From JBMDXB01 sp048594975 (lineage in GTDB: Bacteria > Acidobacteriota > Vicinamibacteria > Vicinamibacterales > 2-12-FULL-66-21), in NCBI GenBank assembly GCA_048594975.1, contig JBMDXQ010000118.1, positions 1 to 24,539 of the forward strand: a stretch of 24,539 bases of DNA. Reading direction: 5' to 3'. A program made the translations under genes and the position numbers. Below the pieces are notes generated by a model. It ran no database searches. It was not told the DNA's origin and saw only the letters and a program-made list of their open reading frames with translations. Positions 7,500 through 13,999 of the stretch are shown here, piece by piece (position 1 is the first letter of the stretch; each line of letters begins with the position of its first letter).

Positions 7500-7916
7500 A
7501 TGGCTGCCAATCGAAAGGAAATCGTTCAGCGGATCAATGAGGGATTCGCCGAGAACAACTTGGAGAAGGTTTTGTCGTTCTGCACGGACGACTTCACCTG
7601 GACGATGGTCGGCGATACGACAGTGAGGGGCAAAGATCCCATCCGAAAATGGATGGCCTCGATGGATCCCCAGCCGCCACAGTTCACTATTCACCAGACC
7701 GTCGCCGAAGGTGATTCCGTCGTTACGCGCGGGGACATGGTGATGCAGGAAAAGCAGAACGGCCCATCGATCCCCTATACCTTCTGCGACATCTATCGGT
7801 TCGCTGGAGACAAGGTCGCCGAGCTGACGGCATTTGTGATACGCACCGACAAAGCCCGCACGGGTGATCGGACGCCGAACGAGGCCAAGCAGATGGTGCG
7901 CGCCCGGCAAGGCTGA
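7500..7916 (+). CDS. NTF2-like / SnoaL-fold protein
   Basis: A 138-residue NTF2-like protein with the opening helix IVQRINEGFAENNLEKVLSF, then CTDDFTWTMVGDTTVRGKD and IRKWMAS, and sheet strands FTIHQTVAEGDSVVTRGDMV and PYTFCDIYRFAGDKVAEL. These form the cone-shaped fold of SnoaL-like cyclases, isomerases and ketosteroid-isomerase relatives. Many members have no known reaction. The ATG at 7500 is preceded by AAAGGAG and starts the fold correctly; 22 in-frame codons upstream (from 7434) are rejected. It lies just before a remnant of an ECF41 sigma factor, whose own C-terminus is also NTF2-like. The gene is intact; its substrate is unknown. Confidence 0.85.
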   Translation: MAANRKEIVQRINEGFAENNLEKVLSFCTDDFTWTMVGDTTVRGKDPIRKWMASMDPQPPQFTIHQTVAEGDSVVTRGDMVMQEKQNGPSIPYTFCDIYRFAGDKVAELTAFVIRTDKARTGDRTPNEAKQMVRARQG

Positions 7917-7962
7917 GTGCACACATAGCAGGTCGACGAACAAGCGCTCACGAAGGACTAGC

Positions 7963-8212
7963 GAGGCGCCGATCGCTGCGGCGCAGTTCCTGGTTGGCGC
8001 CACGCGCAAAGGGTGGCGCGAGGACTTCACGCTGCGCTTTGCGACCATTAAATGGCCTGCCCGGTGTCATCGTGGACGGACCGGAAGGACCGGTGCAGAC
8101 TGCGGCGTTCAAGATCGATGGCGACGTCATTCGGGCGCTGGACGTGGTGCGCAATCCGGACAAGTTACGGCACTTGACGGCGGCGCTGCGGCACGAAAAC
8201 GGTCGCGGATGA
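7963..8212 (+). pseudogene. ECF41 (SigJ-like) sigma factor, C-terminal domain remnant
   Basis: One frame reads APIAAAQFLVGATRKGWRED and FTLRFATI (7966 to about 8049). A one-base shift at about 8050 leads to NGLPGVIVDGPEGPVQTAAF, IDGDVIRALDVVRNPDKLRH and L, ending at the TGA at 8210-8212. This is the regulatory SnoaL-like tail of ECF41 sigma factors (typically '...INGxPGxV...VxxVxxxxIxxIyxVRNPDKL.h'). No sigma-2 or sigma-4 region is found upstream, as the preceding stretch belongs to the NTF2-like gene. It is a dead fragment of a stress-type sigma factor. Confidence 0.72.
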
Positions 8213-8226
8213 GGAAGCGGGCGCGC

Positions 8227-8249
8227 GCTGCTGTCGTCACCGACGCAGC
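8227..8249. terminator. Hairpin between convergent ECF41 remnant and methyltransferase
   Basis: Arms GCTGCTGTCG (8227-8236) and CGACGCAGC (8241-8249) pair over nine base pairs with one bulged T and a four-base loop. The hairpin sits in the 53-base gap between converging reading frames. No T tract follows on either side, so it is only a weak terminator candidate. Confidence 0.3.
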
Positions 8250-8265
8250 ACCCGAACGGCGCAGT

Positions 8266-8796
8266 TCAGGGCAGTGTTATCGCTGCTGCATAGAGCGGAG
8301 CGCGTCGGTAGATTGACGGCCGCGAGCGCAACACGTTGACCGAGGAGTAACCGGCGCGTTCGAACAGCGTCGTTAATCTGATCTGGCTCACAGGATACGG
8401 CACCCAACGACTGGCCTCAGTCGTGTCGTACTCCACGATGAGGAACCGCCGTCGCGATTTCATGTGGGACTCGCATCCTCGAATGAAGACCGCCTGGTCC
8501 TCGACGTAGTGCAGCGAGTTGGCCATGAGGATGCCGTCGAGATCGGCAAATGGCCACGGCTGTTTCATAAAATCTGCACGGTGAGTGGTGATCCGTACCT
8601 GCTTGTGTGCCGAAGACATTCGGCGGAGGGCGGAGCCGTCGAGATCAACAGCGTGAATGATGCTTCCGGAGGCAAGCAGGTCGGCGAGCGCGAGGGTGAA
8701 CGTGCCATCCCCGCACCCGAGATCTGCCCACATCGTCGGCCCGAGCGCTTCGATGCCGCTGTCGGCCAGCATCTCAGTCGCCTCGCGCAGCCGCAT
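8266..8796 (-). CDS. Class I SAM-dependent methyltransferase
   Basis: A Rossmann-fold methyltransferase of about 176 residues from the ATG at 8796. Motif I is WADLGCGDGTFTLALA (residues 23-38), motif II is the acidic IIHAVDLDGSALRRM that should hold the SAM ribose, and motif IV is DLDGILMANSLHYVED. The protein ends with RSRPSIYRRAPLYAAAITLP. The substrate is not evident; relatives are mostly annotated simply as class I methyltransferases. I prefer the ATG at 8796 because the fold begins there. The frame is open upstream to 8874, but those 26 residues look non-homologous. No good ribosome-binding site is visible at either point. It is convergent with the ECF41 remnant, and its upstream region leads into the small repeat-protein gene on the other strand. 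Confidence 0.83.
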   Translation of the reverse strand: MRLREATEMLADSGIEALGPTMWADLGCGDGTFTLALADLLASGSIIHAVDLDGSALRRMSSAHKQVRITTHRADFMKQPWPFADLDGILMANSLHYVEDQAVFIRGCESHMKSRRRFLIVEYDTTEASRWVPYPVSQIRLTTLFERAGYSSVNVLRSRPSIYRRAPLYAAAITLP

Positions 8797-8927
8797 CGCA
8801 GCATCATAGCAATGCGAATGCCGAGCAGGGCCAGACCGCTCCTTCCCGCTGACCTTGCCCTCTGGACGAGGCATTCGCTACGTTTGAGCAGATCTTTGAA
8901 ACCGAACGCTGACAGACGAGGTTCACC

Positions 8928-9221
8928 ATGAATCATGTGCCGATTGAGCAGCGAGGAAATCGCCATGTTCAGCCGTCGACTCGAACCGCGCTGGGAGACC
9001 AGATGCCGACGCGGACTACTCGTGCTCTCGGTCTCGGCGCAGTCGCATTCGGCGCCTTCGCCCTCGGGGCCACCGCGATCGGTGCGCTCGCCGTCGGACG
9101 CCTGGCCGTTGGCGCGTTCGCGATGAAACGCGGGCGTGTACGAACCCTGACCGTCGATAACCTTGAAGTGCGGCGGCTGCATATCGGGGAGCTGTTCGTC
9201 GATAGCGACGTGCCCCGTTGA
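8928..9221 (+). CDS. Small Gly/Ala-rich repeat protein, conserved hypothetical
   Basis: The core (from ATG 9003) is a run of short hydrophobic repeats, ALGLGAVAFGAFALGATAIG then ALAVGRLAVGAFA, followed by basic MKRGRVRTL and a strand-rich VDNLEVRRLHIGELFV tail. This layout occurs in many short bacterial proteins of unknown function; the repeats could form a membrane hairpin or a short beta-solenoid. The annotated ATG at 8928 has GAGG six bases upstream. However, a second ATG at 8965 in another frame follows AGGAAAT and reads MFSRRLEPRWETR, which looks like the natural N-terminus of the family. A small indel between 8990 and 9005 may therefore separate the true start from the body. GGGAG also precedes the ATG at 9003. 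Confidence 0.6.
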   Translation: MNHVPIEQRGNRHVQPSTRTALGDQMPTRTTRALGLGAVAFGAFALGATAIGALAVGRLAVGAFAMKRGRVRTLTVDNLEVRRLHIGELFVDSDVPR

Positions 9222-9414
9222 TCAGCGACCGGGAGCGCTCGGCTCGGGTGGTTCTTCGTCATCTGTCCCGCACTCATGAGGCGACAGTGCAGCGACCCTA
9301 GGCAATTGTCGAAGCCCCATCACTTCCTGGAGTCAAGCCGACTGGGGTAAATCGGCTGGCGAGCACAGTGCTCGCGAACGGTCTCGCCGAGCGCGTGCAC
9401 GCGTTCGACCTCGA

Positions 9415-9590
9415 GGGGTTCTTCATTTATCTGGAATCGACTGTCTCGACGATCGCATCATGCGAGCCGTGGATTATCGCCTCCCCGGCGGATTGAGCTG
9501 GGACGAACTGACCCCGATGCTGACACTCGTGATCGCGAGCAGTCGCGCGTCGGTTTGGAAGTGACGATTTACAACGCCACGGCCGACCAA
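9415..9590 (+). pseudogene. Arginase/ureohydrolase, C-terminal fragment
   Basis: One frame reads LHLSGIDCLDDRIMRAVDYR, LPGGLSWDELTPMLTLVIAS and SRA (stop at 9562). The next frame continues VGLEVTIYNATAD (9549-9590). This matches the end of the ureohydrolase fold: '.HxDxDvLD..imPAVdyr.PGGLs..El...l......vgleitIyNP..D'. The manganese-binding Asp-x-Asp of the expected HLDVDVLDD has become SGIDCLDD, so even this piece has lost a ligand. The rest of the enzyme is absent. A transposase tail on the opposite strand starts within about 45 bases of its end. Dead fragment. Confidence 0.68.
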
Positions 9591-9631
9591 TGCCAAGCGG
9601 CCATCCGTCGGTGGCACGGAGATCGATTCTC

Positions 9632-9731
9632 TGGCGGCGCGCCGTTCGTAGTGATGATGTAGACCGCGGAGGTGCGAGACTTGAACGATCGGGGCGCCGG
9701 TCGGCGGGTGCACCGCCTGCGGCACGGGCAC
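9632..9731 (-). pseudogene. Integrase-core transposase, C-terminal tail (copy B)
   Basis: On the minus strand HPPTGAPIVQVSHLRGLHHH is followed by YERRAA, the signature tail of rve/integrase-core transposases ('GxIVxxPxxGGLHHRYERxAA-stop'). The expected stop codon after RRAA is lost and the frame runs on into the arginase remnant. Only about 30 residues remain. It points away from copy C, which starts 20 bases to the right on the other strand, so two IS fragments lie head-to-head here. Confidence 0.65.
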
Positions 9732-9750
9732 ATCGCTTCTCGGGCGAGAG

Positions 9751-10101
9751 GGCCGACGCCTGCAGCTGACTGATGACGACCGGTGGCGGCTTGCCGTGCG
9801 GGCTTACCGATAGCCGTCGGCGGTTACGCGCACTCGCGACGATTGTTACCCCGATACCTTGCTGCGCTGACATCGGCAGCTCGTCGCTCGAAAGTAGACT
9901 CCGCGACGGCTCGACTGCGTCCTCGCGTAATCCCCGAGCACCGACGCGGGCTGCTGCCTGGCTGTCGGTGTTCGCGACCGCCAGCCGAGTCTCACGTCAG
10001 GATCAGACGGTCACCAGCTTCCGCACGGACGGCATGTCGCCGCCGTTTCGATCCTCGGCGGCCTCCATCACGAATACCGCCTTGAGTCAGACGCGGCGTG
10101 A
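9751..10101 (+). pseudogene. Integrase-core transposase, internally deleted (copy C)
   Basis: The N-terminal end is readable as GRRLQLTDDDRWRLAVRAYR (9751-9810), then in a second frame LRALATIVTP and in a third DTLLR (about 9828-9872). The last two join to the family motif 'LATIVTPDTLLRWHR'. The C-terminal end is readable as HQLPHGRHVAAVSILGGLHH then EYRLESDAA and the stop at 10099-10101. The DDE catalytic core (about 200 residues) between them is deleted. At least two frameshifts also occur. The tail closely resembles copy A, both in protein and for about 20 bases beyond the stop. Confidence 0.7.
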
Positions 10102-10120
10102 ATTCTTGCGGAGCACTCGT

Positions 10121-10942
10121 TCACGATTTCACCTTGTAGATCGCAACCGCCTCCGGAAAACGCCGGGCAAAATCCTTGAAGACCTGCTGCGGCGACGACT
10201 TGTGAAAAACGCCCATATCCAGGTCGACGTCGGCGCCCGAGCCCTCATGGTTCGTGACGACCTGAAGGCGCGGTTGTCCCTTCTTCTCCCGAAAGCTGCG
10301 TACGAAGCCGAAGCGCTTGTGTGTCGGGTGCGCCTCGCCGTCATCCGGCTTCAGTCCGGCCGCTTCGAGCGTCGCGTCGATGGCCGCCCCACCGACGAAC
10401 AGCACGTGCATGCGCCATCCGATGACGGTGCGCGACGTGCCGTGCGTATCGGGCGCCGTCAGTTCCGATCCGCCCAGCCTGACGACCCGGTCCACGGTGT
10501 CGGAGAGGGAGGTGCCGTCGGGCAGCGTGATCTTCGTCAGCGCATACGTGACCTGAAAGAATGTCGCCGCCTTGTTGTCAGTGAGGCTGTCCCATATCGC
10601 GCCCGGTGTCTTGGTGGCGTCGAGCGTCTGAAGCAGGCGCCGCTGTTCCCTCTCGAGCTCGCTCAATTTCGGCATCGTCGAGACGTGATTCTCGAGGGTG
10701 AGCGTTCGAGCGATCGCGCGAAAGCCGACCGGGAACTTGCCGAACGCCGGCCTGAAACCGCCTATCTGCACTTCGATCGTGTACTGATCAGGCACCAGGT
10801 CCATCACGAGTTCGCCGGATCGCATCTCGATGTCTGACGGATGTACTGGTCCCGACAGTTTCCCGCGTGCTTCGACGAACGTCACACTATCGGGTACCGG
10901 CTTGGAATGCTGGCTTCGAAGAGACAGAGTGACAGTTGGCAT
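10121..10942 (-). CDS. Hypothetical protein, not recognised (273 aa)
   Basis: I do not recognise this family. From the ATG at 10942 (preceded by a weak AGGCGG) the protein starts with beta-rich sequence (PTVTLSLRSQ, DQYTIEVQIGGFRPAFGKFP) resembling an Ig-like or carboxypeptidase-regulatory sandwich. A helical stretch follows (LSELEREQRRLLQTLDATK). The second half has LTDNKAATFFQVTYALTKI, GWRMHVLFVGGAAIDATLE and RLQVVTNHEGSGADVDLDM, ending PEAVAIYKVKS. There is no signal peptide or membrane helix. A GTG at 10972 would add ten residues. Its composition, with few stops and balanced codon use, argues for a real gene. It ends within 20 bases of transposase copy C, so the 3' end may border an insertion. 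It is intact as far as can be told. Confidence 0.65.
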   Translation of the reverse strand: MPTVTLSLRSQHSKPVPDSVTFVEARGKLSGPVHPSDIEMRSGELVMDLVPDQYTIEVQIGGFRPAFGKFPVGFRAIARTLTLENHVSTMPKLSELEREQRRLLQTLDATKTPGAIWDSLTDNKAATFFQVTYALTKITLPDGTSLSDTVDRVVRLGGSELTAPDTHGTSRTVIGWRMHVLFVGGAAIDATLEAAGLKPDDGEAHPTHKRFGFVRSFREKKGQPRLQVVTNHEGSGADVDLDMGVFHKSSPQQVFKDFARRFPEAVAIYKVKS

Positions 10943-11509
10943 GAATCCGCCTGCCCAGGGAAGGCCGCGCACCGAATGCGCGAGCAGAATACCGCATTCT
11001 CGATCGCTCTCGTCCCGTCATTCATCGGTCAGTCGAGGGGGCTGTTCACCGCCGGAACAATGTCCGAAGCAGTCTACGTGTCGCGACGCACAATACGCTA
11101 CGCTACGCTCGCAGTATTGTCGAGCTTGCGAGGTCGGCCTCGACGGCACCGTTGATGTCATTAATGAAGAGCTGCGATCCTTGCTCTTCGGCTTGTACCT
11201 AGCAGAACCTCTGTCGGCACCGGGAGCAGCCTCCGATGGCGTGTTGTCAAGGTCGCTAAGCGTGCATCGCAGGTCCCACCACTTGTGCTCCACCGGCCGT
11301 GGAACTCGACGGCCCGAACATGATGACCTGCGACAACCGAACGAGAACGGCTGAAGGCATCGACCAAGAATCCGTCGGCCGCAGCGGCCGCGTACAGTCA
11401 AGTGGAGAACGCAAGGCCAGTAGAGACCCGGCAGACGCACCCAACCCGGGACTCTCGCCCGCATCCCGTCACTTGACTCCGTGCCCCGGGCGTTCCAACA
11501 TCCCGGCCC
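10943..11509. other. Intergenic region with no recognisable gene
   Basis: About 570 bases between the unknown minus-strand gene and glpF. Open frames on both strands here are short or are extensions of antisense shadows, and none carries a family pattern or ribosome-binding site. The only structure noted is the inverted repeat at 11090-11120. The promoter of glpF should lie in the right part, but no convincing -35/-10 pair is seen. Confidence 0.5.
11090..11120. repeat. Inverted repeat ACAATAC / GTATTGT with internal CTACG repeats
   Basis: Arms 11090-11096 and 11114-11120 are perfect seven-base complements. The 17-base spacer contains a short tandem repeat (GCTACGCTACGC). It could be an operator, a hairpin or IS debris; no adjacent gene decides between these. 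Confidence 0.4.
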
Positions 11510-12259
11510 ATGCAAACACTTGTTGCGGAGGCGGTCGGGACGATGATCCTCGTCCTTCTCGGCGACGGTGCCGTCGCGAACGTCGTCTTGAAGCGAACCA
11601 AGAGCGAAAACTCTGGGTGGATCGTCATTACGATCGGATGGGCCATCGCCGTCGCGATTGCGGTGTACTCCGTTGGCCGCATCAGCGGTGCCCACATCAA
11701 TCCGGCCGTGACCATCGGTCTGGCGATGATCGGCAGCTTCCCGTGGACGGACGTTCCCGGGTACGTCCTCGCGCAGATGGTCGGGGCCGTCCTCGGGGCC
11801 GTCCTTGTCTGGTTGATGTTCCTGCCGCACTGGCGGGTCACGGAGAACAGCGCGACCAAGCTCGCCGTGTTTTCGACGTCCCCCGCGATCCGGAATCCCT
11901 CGGCCAACCTCATCTGCGAAGTCATCGGCACGGCCGTGCTGCTCTTCGGCATCCTCGCGATCGCCGCAAACGCCCAGACCCTCGCGCGGCCGGGCGATGT
12001 CGATCTGTCCCTCGTGTTCAGCCGCGGCCTGCAGCCGCTGCTCGTCGGAATGCTCGTCCTCGGCATCGGAGTGTCGCTCGGCGGAACAACGGGCTACGCG
12101 ATCAATCCCGCTCGCGACCTCGGTCCACGTATCGCCCACGCCCTGTTGCCCATCGCTGGCAAAGGCACCTCCGACTGGGGTTACGCCTGGATCCCGGTCG
12201 TGGGACCGATAGTGGGAGGCATGCTCGGCGCAGGGATGTACGTCCTGATTGGATTCTGA
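11510..12259 (+). CDS. glpF: Aquaglyceroporin (GlpF-type MIP channel)
   Basis: A complete 249-residue MIP channel with both NPA boxes: AHINPAVTIG (Asn64) and GYAINPARDLGPR (Asn199). The Asp directly after NPAR (Asp203) and the extended loop before the last helix (LPIAGKGTSDWGYAWIPVVGP) mark the glycerol-facilitator branch rather than water-only AqpZ. It lets glycerol, and in other bacteria arsenite or antimonite, cross the inner membrane. The neighbours to the right are an ACR3 arsenite-pump remnant and arsR. Aquaglyceroporins occur in ars loci (AqpS in rhizobia), so an arsenic role is a reasonable inference, but plain glycerol uptake cannot be excluded. The ATG at 11510 fits the family start (QTLVAEAVGTMILVLLGDG); no strong ribosome-binding site is seen. 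Confidence 0.92.
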   Translation: MQTLVAEAVGTMILVLLGDGAVANVVLKRTKSENSGWIVITIGWAIAVAIAVYSVGRISGAHINPAVTIGLAMIGSFPWTDVPGYVLAQMVGAVLGAVLVWLMFLPHWRVTENSATKLAVFSTSPAIRNPSANLICEVIGTAVLLFGILAIAANAQTLARPGDVDLSLVFSRGLQPLLVGMLVLGIGVSLGGTTGYAINPARDLGPRIAHALLPIAGKGTSDWGYAWIPVVGPIVGGMLGAGMYVLIGF

Positions 12260-12310
12260 CCGGCCCCTCAGCGACACGTCAGTTGTCGAGCGAACCACTT
12301 TCAAGCGCCG

Positions 12311-12613
12311 TCAGCCGATTCGATGGCCTGTGCGATAAGCGGATTCGAGTGTCGGTTCTACCTGCGCGAGCGGCTTCACCGGTACAAGATCGATGACGGC
12401 CGTCGGCGCCATTCCGTTGTCCAGGAGCATCGCAATCGTGCCGCTCATCATGGCCCGCAGCGCGCGGTCGGACTGCGATTGCGTGAGGCACAGGTCGAGG
12501 GCCAGCTCGCGCAACGCTTGAAGCTGGACGCCGCGGTATGAAACACAGGCCAACCCCACGACCCTGTACGATTCTTCCACCGCGACATACCGAATCAGCA
12601 CGCGCGTGCCTGA
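12311..12613 (-). pseudogene. ProC/ComER-like oxidoreductase, C-terminal fragment
   Basis: About 100 residues at the end of a minus-strand frame include ELALDLCLTQSQSDRALRAM, SGTIAMLLDNGMAPTAVIDL and VPVKPLAQVEPTLESAYRTG. The helix pair followed by 'D(L/M)(V/I)PVKPLA..EP....YR' is what I recall from the dimerisation domain of pyrroline-5-carboxylate-reductase-like (ProC/ComER) proteins. The NAD(P)-binding Rossmann half is missing; upstream on this strand the sequence changes to the ACR3 remnant in another frame. The assignment rests on a short block and is tentative. Confidence 0.45.
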
Positions 12614-12872
12614 GCTTGAGCGGGAAACCAATGACGGGTCCGGTTGCACATGCTGCAGACCGAGAGCATCACCGGGACTTCGATCAGCACGCCCACGACG
12701 GTCGCCAGGGCGGCGCCAGATTCCGGCCCAAAGGGGGCTATCGCGGTGGCGACCGCCAGCTCGAAGAAGTTGCTCGCGCCGATCAGCGCTCCGGGGGCGG
12801 CTGCAGTGGCGTGCTCGACTCCGAGCAGCCGCATCAGCCCGTAGGCAAGAGACGCATTGAAGTACCGGGTGT
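12595..12872 (-). pseudogene. ACR3 arsenite efflux pump, C-terminal fragment
   Basis: The minus-strand frame reads YFNASLAYGLMRLLGVEHAT, then GALIGASNFFELAVATAIAP, FGPESGAALATVVGVLIEVP and VMLSVCSMCNRTRHWF. This is the last ~85 residues of ACR3 (BASS-fold arsenite/H+ antiporter): the conserved 'GASNFFELAVA.AI.LFG..SGAALATVVGVLVEVPVML' covering its final two transmembrane helices. The catalytic Cys and the first eight helices are absent. Homology stops at about 12872, exactly at the start of the arsR promoter region. The gene was therefore cut by a deletion or rearrangement. It would be expected to work with ArsR, as in normal ars operons. Confidence 0.82.
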
Positions 12873-12874
12873 GA

Positions 12875-12886
12875 TGACATTTGTCA
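12875..12886. promoter_or_regulatory. Palindrome TGACA-TT-TGTCA before arsR (candidate operator)
   Basis: A perfect 5+2+5 palindrome lies 10 bases upstream of the arsR ATG and just before AAGGCGGAT, the probable ribosome-binding site. ArsR proteins repress their own operon by binding a short dyad over the promoter, so this is the best operator candidate. No convincing -10/-35 pair could be fixed. Confidence 0.4.
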
Positions 12887-12896
12887 AGGCGGATAT

Positions 12897-13310
12897 ATGG
12901 CCAAGCAATTATCCGAAATGGAGAGCCTGTTCAGGGCGCTGGCGGACGCGACTCGACTGAGGATTCTCGGGCTGTTGATGACCGGCGAGGTCTGCGTGTG
13001 CGACATTCACGAGAGCCTCAAGATTCCGCAGTCGAAAGCGTCACGGCACCTGGCCTACCTGCGGCGCTCGGGTCTGGTCGAGACGCGTCGGTCCGGTCTC
13101 TGGATTCACTACCGTCTTGGGAAACTGGAGGATCCGGTGCTCGCTGCGATCCTGGACTCGGTACGTCACGCGCTCACGCACGCGGACACGGTCCGCCACG
13201 ATGCGCAGCGTCTTCAGAAGCGCACGGGTTGCTGCCTGCCGGCTCCCGGCGAGCCCGCGGGGGCGTCGTGCTGTGCACCGCCGCCGGTGGCCGTCGCGCC
13301 GAGCGGATAA
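12897..13310 (+). CDS. arsR: ArsR-family metalloregulatory repressor
   Basis: A 137-residue winged-helix ArsR/SmtB repressor. It contains LFRALADATRLRILGLLMTG, the metal-sensing EVCVCDIHESL helix (Cys33 and Cys35), the recognition helix IPQSKASRHLAYLRRSGLVE and the wing RRSGLWIHYRL. The CVC-D arrangement corresponds to the As(III)/Sb(III) site of R773-type ArsR. The C-terminus adds two Cys pairs (GCC at 111-113, SCC at 124-126), which may bind further thiophilic metal. The ATG at 12897 follows AAGGCGGAT. A palindrome at 12875-12886 may be its own operator. It is divergent from the ACR3 fragment. With the pump deleted here, ArsR may have no intact local target other than, possibly, itself. Confidence 0.92.
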   Translation: MAKQLSEMESLFRALADATRLRILGLLMTGEVCVCDIHESLKIPQSKASRHLAYLRRSGLVETRRSGLWIHYRLGKLEDPVLAAILDSVRHALTHADTVRHDAQRLQKRTGCCLPAPGEPAGASCCAPPPVAVAPSG

Positions 13311-13999
13311 GGCTGCACGTTCTACGCGGCCGCCATGAGGCACACAGCCGTTCTTCCCGGCGCTCACGATCTTGGTTCCTCTCCCCGGTCTGGCCCTTTC
13401 TGGATCAAGTCATCTCCCAGGGTTGGCTCGTGATTCCTCGGCGCGGATGTGAATGCCGCGACAAGGGTTCTCCCCGGCTGGACCGTCTCGGTCAAGACGA
13501 GCTGCCGGGATACTGCCAGCTACGTCGCCGGATGGCCGTCAGCATGGTTGGGATAGCGGCAACCGGGGTCAGTTCATCGCTCGCTGAACCCACCTAAGTC
13601 CTTCCTATAAGACGAGTTACCCACCCAGTCGTCCCACGCGGCCCCTGGGTATGAGGAATGCACAGAGGCGCTCGATTCGCACGCCAATTGACTTCGCGGC
13701 GCCGCCCGTTCCAGCTAGGCAACCAGCAGGGTCGATCGCTGGAGACCCTTGTGACGATGCAAGTGGAAGCGATTCTAAAGGCGGAAAGATCTCCCGTCCC
13801 CGCACCGGGTGAGGTCACTTCGGTTCGCTGCGCTCGGCGCACCCCTGAGTTGGTTCATCCGAGTAAGCCGCAGGTGATGGCCAGTGCGAGCCCCACCCGC
13901 CATCTCCCTGCCATCGAGAATTCACGCGACTCGTCATGTGTCGTTGTACCGAGCGACCCAGCTTCGAGTCAGCGGATCAGTGTGGAAAGAGAGGAAAAC
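13311..13999. other. Long non-coding stretch between arsR and the CAZyme operon
   Basis: About 690 bases with no recognisable gene. The reading frame of the receptor is open back to 13658, but the residues before 14000 show no family pattern. The signal peptide and ribosome-binding site fix the start at 14000. A TATAAG at 13606-13611 with CTGAAC 16 bases upstream is a weak promoter candidate. The operon promoter must lie somewhere in this stretch, leaving a 5' leader of up to a few hundred bases. Confidence 0.5.

Noticed and set aside
11299..12396. 365-codon plus-strand frame overlapping glpF
   Set aside because: Arg/Pro/His-rich shadow; glpF in the next frame has both NPA boxes and full-length homology.
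13430..13600. Possible antirestriction (ArdC-like) tail reading DTASYVAGW
   Set aside because: Only about nine residues resemble the family and no continuation is found in any frame.
13658..13999. N-terminal extension of the receptor frame
   Set aside because: Signal peptide, ribosome-binding site and family alignment place the start at 14000; the extra residues are not protein-like.
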